Position numbers and translations under genes: made by a program. The notes under the pieces are model-generated. The model did no database searches. It was not told the DNA's origin and saw only the letters and a program-made list of their open reading frames with translations. Below are positions 49,571-61,798 of a stretch of 64,000 nt of DNA, in pieces. Source of the stretch: an uncultured Prevotella sp. (GTDB taxonomy: Bacteria; Bacteroidota; Bacteroidia; Bacteroidales; Bacteroidaceae); the NCBI GenBank assembly GCA_947167845.1, contig CAMVJQ010000005.1:1-64000 (forward strand). Reading direction: 5' to 3'. Every line of letters begins with the position of its first letter. Within the stretch, counting starts at the first letter, position 1.

Positions 49571-51442
49571 TTATCTTACTCTGTGTATAGGTACAATACG
49601 CACTTCACCTCCGAAGTTACCTACGTTGACACCTACAACGCGATAACTGCCGTTGCTCTCCTTGAAGAAGGCCGGTGAACCGGTGAAGCCCCAGTTTGTA
49701 GATGCATCCTGCAATGTAATGAAACGTGAGGCAAGACGAGAGGTGCGGCTTGTGAAGTACTTGATATAGTTGGACAGAACCTGTATGTCAGTCTTTCCGG
49801 AGAATCCTGCAATCACCACTTCCTCACTGCCTTTCAGACTTTGGGCTGTCGGGATGTCGACGGGCAGACCGCCAGGAGCACCCAGTGCCAGGGAAGCAGC
49901 ATTGTGAGAGTTGTCTGTGTAGTAGGTGGCGATATAACGCTCGTATGTACTCTTCTTATATACGATGTCGATACCCCAGCCCTTGATCCGCTTGATGACA
50001 TCCTTACGAATTGTAACCGGTGCCTTTGCATCGTAAGCCTCGAGGCTTGCGAGGTCGAACTGGGAGTTGCTGAAGCGGAGCGGATGGCCAGAACCACGAG
50101 TAGAATAAGCCTCGAAGTCGATGATAACGTGGAAGCCTGCTGCTACATATTCTGCGAGTAACTGACGCCAATCGTCGGCACTGTAGACATTGCGGTATAC
50201 CCATGGCTGAAGGTTAGAACGGGCGGTGATAAACTTCCCGCCGATGACAAAGCCTGTACCTACAACCAACTGGCTAGTGGCGATGCCCGGATCGTATGAG
50301 TTGCCGTCGCGCTCCAGAGTGATGCGCTTCACCTTCAGGGTATAGATATCATTATAGTAGTTGACGATATTGTCAGAAGCGCCCGCAGAGTTCTTGGCAG
50401 ACTCCTGGATGGTGGGGTTCGACTTGTCGACGAAGTCATTGACATTGCCAGGGTTGACAGCAGTGCCCTGTGCAGCAACCACCTCCTGCTCAGAGTTGTC
50501 CCAGCGCTCTTCACCATTTGTGAGAGGGCCGTCAGTGCCTAAGCCTGCGTTACCGCCAGTAGCGTTGGCGATGGCTGCTGTGGCGTTGCTGCCGCTTCCG
50601 CTTTCGCCTCCGTCCTCATCCTCATCCTCGTCGTCAAAGCCATATTCTGCGAGTTTGGTCTTTGCGGCATTATATTTCTGCGATGCGTTATTATAGGCAT
50701 ATACGACACGGACACGCTCCTGCTGTACCTGTCCGAGTTGCTGTTTCAGTTCTGCATTGTTTGGATCGGATGCGAGTTGTGCGGTGAGTTGTTGCTCCAT
50801 ATTCTCGAGTTCAATCTTTTTCATGCCGAGAGAGTCAACTTGTGCGGCATATAGAGCCATCTCCTGGCGGAGGGCCTGATTGTCGAGGTGCAGTTTATAG
50901 TTCCATCCGCCGAAGCCCAAAATGACCAGAAGCAGAAGGGCTGCAAGTGCCCAGATTGCGCGGCGATATGGACGGAGTGCCTGTTCGCGGAACAGGTTCA
51001 TGCGTTCTGTGAGTTTGATGCTGGAGGTAAGTCCCTGCTTGCCCTGTGGCTGGATGAAGCCCAGGCGCGGACCATTGACGGAGAGTTGGATTTCATCACC
51101 TGACTGCAGGTAATACGTGCCCTGTATGGGACGGCCGTTTACCAACGTTGGGTTAGAAGTTGAGAGATGAATCAACTGCCAGTTGTTGCCATCACGGACG
51201 ATAGCAGCATGCTTGCGGCTGACGGTGTCAAAAGATTCGTCATAGCGTACTTGGCAAGAGGCGTCTCGACCGATCTCTATCTGGTCGATAATGATCTTCT
51301 GCGACTCACCGGCACTATGATACTTAGAACTGGTCTTGTGCTCCAGGATGTAGTAAGTACGTCCCGAACCGTTGAAGATTGCACCAACGCCTGCTCCCAC
51401 TGAGCCGGCGACTGTGCGTTTGTAATTGTTTTGAGTTTCCAT
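49571..51442 (-). CDS. FHA-TM protein with C-terminal degenerate trypsin-like domain
   Basis: FHA: IGRDASCQVRYDESFDTVSRKHAAIVRDGNNWQLIHLSTSNPTLVNG; TM AIWALAALLLLVILGFGGW; VGTGFVIGGKFITARSNLQPW ... NWGFTGSPAFFKESNGSYRVVGVNVG. Confidence 0.8.
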   Translation of the reverse strand: METQNNYKRTVAGSVGAGVGAIFNGSGRTYYILEHKTSSKYHSAGESQKIIIDQIEIGRDASCQVRYDESFDTVSRKHAAIVRDGNNWQLIHLSTSNPTLVNGRPIQGTYYLQSGDEIQLSVNGPRLGFIQPQGKQGLTSSIKLTERMNLFREQALRPYRRAIWALAALLLLVILGFGGWNYKLHLDNQALRQEMALYAAQVDSLGMKKIELENMEQQLTAQLASDPNNAELKQQLGQVQQERVRVVYAYNNASQKYNAAKTKLAEYGFDDEDEDEDGGESGSGSNATAAIANATGGNAGLGTDGPLTNGEERWDNSEQEVVAAQGTAVNPGNVNDFVDKSNPTIQESAKNSAGASDNIVNYYNDIYTLKVKRITLERDGNSYDPGIATSQLVVGTGFVIGGKFITARSNLQPWVYRNVYSADDWRQLLAEYVAAGFHVIIDFEAYSTRGSGHPLRFSNSQFDLASLEAYDAKAPVTIRKDVIKRIKGWGIDIVYKKSTYERYIATYYTDNSHNAASLALGAPGGLPVDIPTAQSLKGSEEVVIAGFSGKTDIQVLSNYIKYFTSRTSRLASRFITLQDASTNWGFTGSPAFFKESNGSYRVVGVNVGNFGGEVRIVPIHRVR

Positions 51443-51465
51443 AAATTTATAATTAAAGGGGTTAA

Positions 51466-52758
51466 TTAATAATTCTCAAATCTGAGGGTGACGTCACCTA
51501 TGGCGATGATATCTCCGGCCTTGAGATAAAATCCGTTCTGGGTGACGGGGGTCGAATTGACATAGGTTCCGTTACTGGAATTCACCCATTGCCGGTAATC
51601 GGTGCGCCACTGTCCGTCGCGAATGGCCCATTGATCTGGTCCTGCCATCTCTATCGTACAATGGAATCGTGACATGAAGTCGCTGAATTCCGATTTCACG
51701 TAGATGCTGTTGCCCTGCTGGCGTCCGACGGTTAGCACTCTGTGGCCCTGATTGGCCATCTGAGTCAGGTTATACACCCTGCCGTATTCCTCGCCTTGCA
51801 ATATACGCAATTGGAAACCTGCGGTTCGTTGCTGGGGCATATAGGACTGTACCATTCTGACTGGCTGTTGATAGCCTCCACTTTGTGACTGGGGTAGGAG
51901 CCTGAGTACATCGTGAACAGACTGAAGCCTTTGTTTAAAGTCTGGCTGCAGGCATCCTTCGACGAGCCGGGCCCATTGCTGTCCATTGTCAATATAGCGG
52001 AGTGCATCGCGGTTCCAAATGCCATCCTTACCCCGTTTCTGGTATTCTGCGAGATCGTTGTGTGACTCAAGGGTGCCGAAAGGCAGTTGGTTGGTGAGCA
52101 ATTGGTATACTAATACGCCAAACGAGAAAATATCGGTTGTTGGCAGTACGGTGGCTCCCCCGCGTGCCCGCATCGCCTGCTCTGGCGGCATATAGGCGTA
52201 TGTGCCGAAAACCTGATTGGGCTTTCCGAAGATGTTTCGTTGGGTCATGCGATGCGTTCGGTCTCCGGCAATTCCGAAATCAGTCAGTGCTGCCTTGCCA
52301 TTCTGCTTGAAGAGGACGTTCTCCGGTTTCAGGTCTCTGTGCACCTTTCCCCGGTCATGCAGTGCATTGAGTCCGATGAGAATGTCTTGGCAAATCTGTG
52401 GGGTACGTGCATCAACCTTTCCTAGTAAGGGCTCCAGGTCGCCACCCGGGCAGTACTCCATGACGATATATGGATTGCCGCCAACGGTGCCGAAGGATAG
52501 TGAGCGGACCAGACAGTCACAGTCGATTTGCCCGGTATTGAACTCCATCTCGAAGCGATCCATCAAAGGCTGTCGGATCTCTGCAGGAACTTCCCACAGT
52601 CTCAGGAGTTTCAGGGCGTATCTGCTGCCTCTGCCGTCTTCAACGAGATATACGACACCAAAAGAGCCTTCGCCAAGCACTTTCTTAACGGTATACCTGT
52701 TGTCGACAATGTCTCCAGAACGGAAATCGCATCTGTCAACGACTTGGTATGTGCTCAC
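51466..52758 (-). CDS. Ser/Thr protein kinase fused to FHA domain (HRD variant)
   Basis: LGEGSFGVVYLVED, VHRDLKPENVLF, TDFGIAGD, YMPPEQA; FHA: VGRQQGNSIYVKSEFSDFMSRFHCTIE...NSSNGTYVNSTPV. Confidence 0.93.
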   Translation of the reverse strand: MSTYQVVDRCDFRSGDIVDNRYTVKKVLGEGSFGVVYLVEDGRGSRYALKLLRLWEVPAEIRQPLMDRFEMEFNTGQIDCDCLVRSLSFGTVGGNPYIVMEYCPGGDLEPLLGKVDARTPQICQDILIGLNALHDRGKVHRDLKPENVLFKQNGKAALTDFGIAGDRTHRMTQRNIFGKPNQVFGTYAYMPPEQAMRARGGATVLPTTDIFSFGVLVYQLLTNQLPFGTLESHNDLAEYQKRGKDGIWNRDALRYIDNGQQWARLVEGCLQPDFKQRLQSVHDVLRLLPQSQSGGYQQPVRMVQSYMPQQRTAGFQLRILQGEEYGRVYNLTQMANQGHRVLTVGRQQGNSIYVKSEFSDFMSRFHCTIEMAGPDQWAIRDGQWRTDYRQWVNSSNGTYVNSTPVTQNGFYLKAGDIIAIGDVTLRFENY

Positions 52759-52785
52759 TTGTCTTGTATTTGTTGGTTTCTTACG

Positions 52786-53715
52786 TTATTCTGCCTCAAA
52801 CTTGAATCTTCTGTCGCCTAGGACGATGATGTCACCTGGTTGCAGTTCCAGTTTCCTACTGGCTTCGAGATAAGTTGAACCTAGTTCACTCTTGTTTAGT
52901 ACATACCATTTCCCGCCCTCGCAGATCAGTTCGGCCTGCTCCTTTGACGTGATAGTACGGTTGTTGGCTTCCGTATTCCCTCTGGTGAGGACGATGGAGT
53001 CGCCTTCATAGGTGTTGCGGATAGGCTCCATCTGCTCATCTTCCTCGGGGATAATCGTTAGATGACACTTGGGCTTGGGAGGCTCAGGTGGGGGAGTGGG
53101 CTTGTGGCGAATGGCGCGGACGGTCGGGAGATGGATTCTCTCACCGCACTTAGGGCAGAAAGTGAAGTCGATAGACACTTCTGTGCCACACTTCTCGCAC
53201 TTTACCGTCTCGGCGATCCCAAGATCTGCCAGTTCGCTGATTCTCGGCTTTGGTGCAGGGACTACAGGAGCCACAGGCGGAACCGGCTGGGGCGCGACAG
53301 GCCGCTGTATTGCCGGCTGCTGCGCTTCTGACAAGTACGGATTCTGGATAGTTGTAGGCTTGGGCGGCTGGGCGATGCTGGCACCGCAATTCGGACAACT
53401 TGTGAAGTCGCCCATTACTGGATAGCCGCAATGCGGACAACTCTTTGGCGTCTGGGCAACGGTTGATTTCAGTTGTGGATCCTGAGGCATGGGACCGTTG
53501 ACGATTCTTGTCGGACGTGGAACCGGTGCTGCTGCCGGCTGGGCATTAACGACAGTGGGGCGTGGCTGTGCTTCCCTCCCCTGATTGTAATTAGGTACAT
53601 TTACACCTTGGTAGGGATTGCTGGCTGCGGCATTTTCTGCCTGCAGGGGATGTCCACATTTCACACAAGCACTGGTGCCGGGAGCGTTGTCCCATCCACA
53701 ATTGTTACATCTCAT
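52786..53715 (-). CDS. zinc-ribbon plus FHA-like protein
   Basis: Three CxxC pairs (CNNCGWDNAPGTSACVKCG, CPHCGYPVMGDFTSCPNCG, CEKCGTEVSIDFTFCPKCG); C-terminal ITSKEQAELICEGGKWYVLNKSELGSTYLEAS FHA-like. Confidence 0.85.
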   Translation of the reverse strand: MRCNNCGWDNAPGTSACVKCGHPLQAENAAASNPYQGVNVPNYNQGREAQPRPTVVNAQPAAAPVPRPTRIVNGPMPQDPQLKSTVAQTPKSCPHCGYPVMGDFTSCPNCGASIAQPPKPTTIQNPYLSEAQQPAIQRPVAPQPVPPVAPVVPAPKPRISELADLGIAETVKCEKCGTEVSIDFTFCPKCGERIHLPTVRAIRHKPTPPPEPPKPKCHLTIIPEEDEQMEPIRNTYEGDSIVLTRGNTEANNRTITSKEQAELICEGGKWYVLNKSELGSTYLEASRKLELQPGDIIVLGDRRFKFEAE

Positions 53716-53752
53716 AGTTTTCCGTTTTAGTTGTTATTGGTGAAAATTGTCT

Positions 53753-54583
53753 CTATTTTTGGTCAATGCGAATCACGCACTCCTGATTCTGGCTGCGGAT
53801 GATGATGTCACCCGTCCGGCCAGCCTTGTAGAGCGGGTCCTTCTTGTCGATTGGTTCCACGTTGAGTACCAGATTCGTGCTGGTGCCTTCTGCATTACAC
53901 CATTCGGGAGCCTTGTCGATAAACCAGTTGTAATTGTTAGAATAGGTGGTGTCGCTGTTGCAGGTGATGTTGATGAGCAACTGTCCGCCTTTCTTCTTGA
54001 ATTTCGTGAAGGCTGTGCTGGGGATGATTTCCACGTCTCTTCCAGCCTGCCGGACATTGACTCTTTTCACTTCGCTGCCGTAAGTGACGGCTATCGAGGC
54101 ATTGCGGACGGTCGTCTTCTCTGTAGGCTGAACCTTCAACAGGAGGCTCTTGCTGTCCATCGACTTTGACAGTTCAATCCATGTCACACTTCCTTCTGTG
54201 ACGGCTGTCCAGTCGTTACTTTCAGGCAGCGTTTCCACTTTTACGGAGAATTCTGATTCGGGGGCGGCTGGAACAGGGAGTGTATAGGCGGAGAGCGTCA
54301 ACTTCTTCTCCACGACGACAGGGGCAGAAGACTTCCCCTTGCTCTTCATCAGTTTCTGGCACTTGGAAATCTGTGCCTTGCATTTCTTTACGTTGGCTGC
54401 GCTCTTGTTGATGGCCATTGACGCCTTGAAACTGGCTATGGCACCGTCGTAGTCCTTTTTTTTCATCAGAGCCAGACCGTTGTCGAATGACTCAGAGGCA
54501 CTCTGCGCAAAGGCACTTGCAGGCACTAAGGCTATCAGTAGGATAACCGTTAATATACTGAGGGCTTTCTTAATTGTTGTCAT
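53753..54583 (-). CDS. secreted TPR-like plus BACON-like domain protein
   Basis: Signal peptide at MTTIKKALSILTVILLIALVPASAFAQ; KKDYDGAIASFKASMAINKS TPR-like; VNVRQAGRDVEI BACON-like. Confidence 0.6.
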   Translation of the reverse strand: MTTIKKALSILTVILLIALVPASAFAQSASESFDNGLALMKKKDYDGAIASFKASMAINKSAANVKKCKAQISKCQKLMKSKGKSSAPVVVEKKLTLSAYTLPVPAAPESEFSVKVETLPESNDWTAVTEGSVTWIELSKSMDSKSLLLKVQPTEKTTVRNASIAVTYGSEVKRVNVRQAGRDVEIIPSTAFTKFKKKGGQLLINITCNSDTTYSNNYNWFIDKAPEWCNAEGTSTNLVLNVEPIDKKDPLYKAGRTGDIIIRSQNQECVIRIDQK

Positions 54584-56000
54584 TATTATCTTCGTTTTGG
54601 GGTTCGTTTTCAATCATATCTGAAATGGCTACTGCAATGGCCTCTGCACGCTGTCCGTATTCTGGAACGTATTGTGCGCTTTCCTTTAGTTCTTTGTAGA
54701 GACCTAGCAACTTGTTTTTGACGTTGCTCTTCTGCACGGTTGCTTCGGTCGATACCGATGCCGACAGGCTATCTTTGCTGGCCAGAGCCTCGTCAAGTTT
54801 GCTCAAGGCACTGAGATATATATCCTCTACCTTATTATATTTATCATCAAACTTGTCGTCTTCGTGATTGGTGATGAAGGTGTCGGCCTGTTCTATGAGA
54901 GCCAGGCTTTCTTTAATGCTAACCTGTGCCAATGAGTCGTAGTTGATGACAATTACAGGTTCTGCCACTTCTGTGACTGCGGGATCTGCATCATCACTTC
55001 CTCCGCTGAGCGCAATAATTGCACCTATTATAATAATGGCTGCTGCAATGGCGCCTATGATGACACCCTTGTTCATGCCTTTCTTCTGGGTGAGCGGCTG
55101 GGGGGCTGACACTTCCGTCTGGCTTCTGACGGGCTCGGCCTCCGATAGCACGGTGGTTCCTTTTGCTTCCGGATCAGCAGCGATGCCGTGCAACTTGTTG
55201 TATGTCTGCTCTTCAATCTTCCTTGCTGACGGTCTGTCCCACGTCTCTTTTGCCAGGCAACTATAGATGATATCCTTCAGTTCCTGAGAATAATCCCCTT
55301 CTATAATGGGGATGTCTGCACCATTCTTCTGCAGGACACCGCCGTGATTGCCGAATGGGGGTGTGCCTGTCATCAACTCATACATCATGGCTCCCAGTGA
55401 CCAGATGTCACTGGCCATGATAGGCTTGGGGTTGGCACTGAAGCGCTCTGGACCCATATAGGCCAGTGTGCCGCCGCTTTGTTCCTGAGCCAGTGCGCCT
55501 CGGATCGTGCTGCGCACTCTGGCGCTGATGCCGAAGTCGGTGATCAGATAGCGGCCCTCATCGTCGATCATTATGTTGTCGGGCTTGATGTCCTGATGGA
55601 TCAGTGGTGGCATTTTCTCATGGAGATAGGCGAGTCCTGCTGCCACGTCGTGCAGCATTTTCCAGCACTCGTCTTCCGGGATGTTCTGGCCTTCGACGAT
55701 GTATTTGAAAGCGGAGCCATTTTTAATGTAGGGCATAATCAGATAGGGCTGCTGCTCGAAGATGTCATAATGTGTGGGACGCAGCAGGTTGGTGTGGTTC
55801 ATATCGAACACCCCGGCAAACTCCTGAGTAAAGATCTTTATGCCGTTTTCGTCCAGCCCCCCTCCGGGAGCATAGACTTTTACAGCCACTTGGACGCCTG
55901 TCTTAATGTCTTCTGCAAGCCATACTTCAGCGAAACCGCCACGGCCCAACTGCTTGATGAATTTATATCTGTCGGCAAAAACCAACCCTTCTTTTAGCAT
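54570..56000 (-). CDS. eukaryotic-like Ser/Thr protein kinase with TM (HQD variant)
   Basis: LGRGGFAEVWLAED, VAVKVY, IHQDIKPDNIMI, TDFGIS, YMGPERF; TM GVIIGAIAAAIIIIGAIIALSGG. Confidence 0.92.
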   Translation of the reverse strand: MLKEGLVFADRYKFIKQLGRGGFAEVWLAEDIKTGVQVAVKVYAPGGGLDENGIKIFTQEFAGVFDMNHTNLLRPTHYDIFEQQPYLIMPYIKNGSAFKYIVEGQNIPEDECWKMLHDVAAGLAYLHEKMPPLIHQDIKPDNIMIDDEGRYLITDFGISARVRSTIRGALAQEQSGGTLAYMGPERFSANPKPIMASDIWSLGAMMYELMTGTPPFGNHGGVLQKNGADIPIIEGDYSQELKDIIYSCLAKETWDRPSARKIEEQTYNKLHGIAADPEAKGTTVLSEAEPVRSQTEVSAPQPLTQKKGMNKGVIIGAIAAAIIIIGAIIALSGGSDDADPAVTEVAEPVIVINYDSLAQVSIKESLALIEQADTFITNHEDDKFDDKYNKVEDIYLSALSKLDEALASKDSLSASVSTEATVQKSNVKNKLLGLYKELKESAQYVPEYGQRAEAIAVAISDMIENEPQNEDNNDNN

Positions 56001-56127
56001 AGTCGTATCAATTGTTTTAAGTACTTATTTCAATTTGTCAGTCACAAAAGTACAAATATTTATTTAAACTATAGACAAAAACAATGGATTTAACATAAAT
56101 TTAGACATTTTTTTGCAGGGCGTTCAG

Positions 56128-59363
<3,236 letters not shown>

Positions 59364-59440
59364 CTAAAAAAGTGACAGATTACACCTTTTCCCGTCATTT
59401 TTTAGTTTTTTTTCCTTTTTTTCGTCGGCGGTAGCAAATT

Positions 59441-59470
59441 CTTCATTCTTCATTCTTCATTCTTCATTTT
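59441..59470. repeat. (ATTCTTC) tandem tract
   Basis: attcttcattcttcattcttcattcttcatttttt. Confidence 0.85.
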
Positions 59471-59490
59471 TTTTGTGTACCTTTGCGAAG

Positions 59491-59522
59491 GTAAAAAAGT
59501 AAAAAGGTAAAAAAGTAAAAAG
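59491..59522 (+). repeat. 16-bp tandem repeat GTAAAAAAGTAAAAAG x2
   Basis: Two perfect copies; a single identical copy occurs at 30754-30769. Confidence 0.85.
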
Positions 59523-59537
59523 GTAATAGATTTAGTT

Positions 59538-61724
59538 ATGAGAAAGATCATCACATGCTTGACCCTCATGCTTGCTCTTACGGCTGCGGCAGAGCGGGGT
59601 TCGAAGATGTCAGCATTCCTGCAGCGGTATGCTGCGAGTCACCAACAGGCAGCCACCCGTGCCGCAGAGAGTGGCGCACAGCCGTGCATCATGGCCTTTG
59701 TCAAGACGGCACCGGGCATTGGCGGGCAACTGCTCGGAAAGTACGGCAGCACCGTGCTCACCAGTAGCGGCGACATCTACATCGCCGTCATCCCCGCCAG
59801 TCAACTGCAGGCTCTGGCAGCCGACGAGGCCGTCGTCCGCATCGAGGCCAACGAAGTCCATAAGCCTGTCATGGACACCACCCACATCGTGACGGGCGCC
59901 GACAAGGTGCAGCCGGAGAAGTATCAGAAGTGGGGCCTCCAGCAGGCCTACGACGGCAAGGGTGTCGTCGTGGGCATCACCGACAGCGGCTTCGACTTCA
60001 CCCACCCCATGTTCCGCGATGCCCAGGGCAGCACGCGCATCAAGGAGGCATGGGACATCTATGGCAGTCAGCCTGGCGGCTATGCCGGTCTGGGCTCCAT
60101 CTACAAGCAGGACCAGATTATGGCTCAGAAAAGCCTGTCGACCAATGATAGCGGCCACGGCTCCCACGTGATGGGCATCGCCGCCGGCAGCCAGTGGCAG
60201 GGCTACAGGGGGCTGGCCTTCGAGAGCGACATCGTGGCGGCCAATATGGGCTTCAGCGGTACGCTGGATCAGAGGAACGCACTGCTGACCAAAATTGAGA
60301 ATTCTTCTGACCCTACCCTGAAAGCATTCGAGGACGCCATCCTGGAGATAACCAGCGTTGCCGACTATCTCACTATCAAATATGTTCTGGACTATGCTCA
60401 GGAGCACCATCAGCCTTGTGTGGTCAACTGCAGTTGGACGGGACAGCAATCCTTTTTGAGTAGCAATGCCCTGGCAGAGGAGTTCATCAACTCGCTGACA
60501 GGCCCCGGCCGCATCATCGTGGCTGGTACGGGCAACAACAGCGACACGGAGACTTACTTTGAGAAGAAGGCGACAGAGCGCGTCTTCAGGCGTGAACTGG
60601 AGTTCAGGGATGCCGCGGGCAAGATCGATCTCAGCGCGCAGGGGCAGTACACCCTCAAAATGGTGGTGGGAGCCTTGCCCGGCGACACAATCACATACAC
60701 CTCTGCCGACATCGAGAAGAACTGCACGGCCATCGGCGGATACGAGGAGAAACTACGCGTCGCGTTGCCTGACGGCCAATTCGCCGTTTGCAATTACGAG
60801 ATAACCTATGACGGGGGGGATGTCTGTGTCGGATGGGGTTATGGTGATATGCTGAAGAAGAAAGCCAGCCCCAAGTTAATCCTGATCGTAGAGTCAGACT
60901 GCGATGTGCGCATCAGCACCACCTGGGGCAGCCTCATTGGCGCCGACGATCAGGTCAACTCGCCCTACACCGTCGGTATGCCCGGCTCATTCAGGGATGT
61001 CATCAGCGTAGGAGCCACGGCTTGGCGCGGGGGAATGCGCTCCATCAAGGGCGACTGGCTGGATAAGACGGGTAATCTCAACCCGCTCGGGCAGGTTATC
61101 TCCTGGTCGGGCACCGGCCCCACCATCAGCGGCCTCACCAAGCCTGATGTCGTCGCCCCCGGCCAGCGCATCGTCTCGGCCTTCAACTCTTTCGTTCCTG
61201 ATTCCATCAAGGATGAGTGGGCCAGCGTCACCCGCCGCGACATCTGGCCCGTCGACGGCAAGGAGCACCTCATGTGGGTGTCCGACGGCACGTCGATGGC
61301 CACGCCGGTTGTTGCGGGTGTCATCGCGCTCTGGCTGCAGGCCGACCCCACGCTCACGCCGCAGCGCATCAAGGAGGTCATCAGCCGCACGGCCACCCGC
61401 CTCGACAAGTCGCTCGACTATCCCAACAATAAGTATGGCTATGGACAGATTGACGCCTACAAGGGCCTGCTCGACATTCTCGGCCTCACGGCCATCGAAG
61501 GTCTCAGCCAGCGGGAGCCTGAGGGTGTCACCTTCCGCCGGCAGGGCGGCCAGCTCTACGCCGACGGTGTCGCTGAAGGCACCCCCGTCACCATCTACAA
61601 TCTGCAGGGGGCCATTGTCAGCCGCCAGACTGTCAGCGGTGGACTGCTGAGCATCGCCGGCCTCGCCAGGGGAGTCTATGCTGTGCAGATAGGCGGCCTC
61701 GGCTCCACGCTCATACGTAAATAG
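59538..61724 (+). CDS. secreted S8 subtilisin-like peptidase with T9SS-like C-terminal tail
   Basis: VVVGITDSGFDFTHP (Asp), SGHGSHVMGIAAG (His), SDGTSMATPVVAGVIALWLQ (Ser); tail VTIYNLQGAIVSRQTVSGG...GVYAVQIGGLGSTLIRK. Confidence 0.93.
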   Translation: MRKIITCLTLMLALTAAAERGSKMSAFLQRYAASHQQAATRAAESGAQPCIMAFVKTAPGIGGQLLGKYGSTVLTSSGDIYIAVIPASQLQALAADEAVVRIEANEVHKPVMDTTHIVTGADKVQPEKYQKWGLQQAYDGKGVVVGITDSGFDFTHPMFRDAQGSTRIKEAWDIYGSQPGGYAGLGSIYKQDQIMAQKSLSTNDSGHGSHVMGIAAGSQWQGYRGLAFESDIVAANMGFSGTLDQRNALLTKIENSSDPTLKAFEDAILEITSVADYLTIKYVLDYAQEHHQPCVVNCSWTGQQSFLSSNALAEEFINSLTGPGRIIVAGTGNNSDTETYFEKKATERVFRRELEFRDAAGKIDLSAQGQYTLKMVVGALPGDTITYTSADIEKNCTAIGGYEEKLRVALPDGQFAVCNYEITYDGGDVCVGWGYGDMLKKKASPKLILIVESDCDVRISTTWGSLIGADDQVNSPYTVGMPGSFRDVISVGATAWRGGMRSIKGDWLDKTGNLNPLGQVISWSGTGPTISGLTKPDVVAPGQRIVSAFNSFVPDSIKDEWASVTRRDIWPVDGKEHLMWVSDGTSMATPVVAGVIALWLQADPTLTPQRIKEVISRTATRLDKSLDYPNNKYGYGQIDAYKGLLDILGLTAIEGLSQREPEGVTFRRQGGQLYADGVAEGTPVTIYNLQGAIVSRQTVSGGLLSIAGLARGVYAVQIGGLGSTLIRK

Positions 61725-61731
61725 TCATTAT

Positions 61732-61762
61732 GGGGATTTCTAAGACCTGCTTAGAAATCCCC
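61732..61762 (+). terminator. Hairpin downstream of S8 peptidase
   Basis: GGGGATTTCTAAG-ACCTG-CTTAGAAATCCCC then ATAATTCTTTTT. Confidence 0.8.
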
Positions 61763-61798
61763 ATAATTCTTTTTGGGAAACACATTCATAAGCGCTGC

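Noticed and set aside
54570-54613. Overlap between kinase 3' end and next ORF as a frameshift signal
   Set aside because: The next gene most likely starts at the internal Met (54583) right before its signal peptide, leaving only a trivial overlap.
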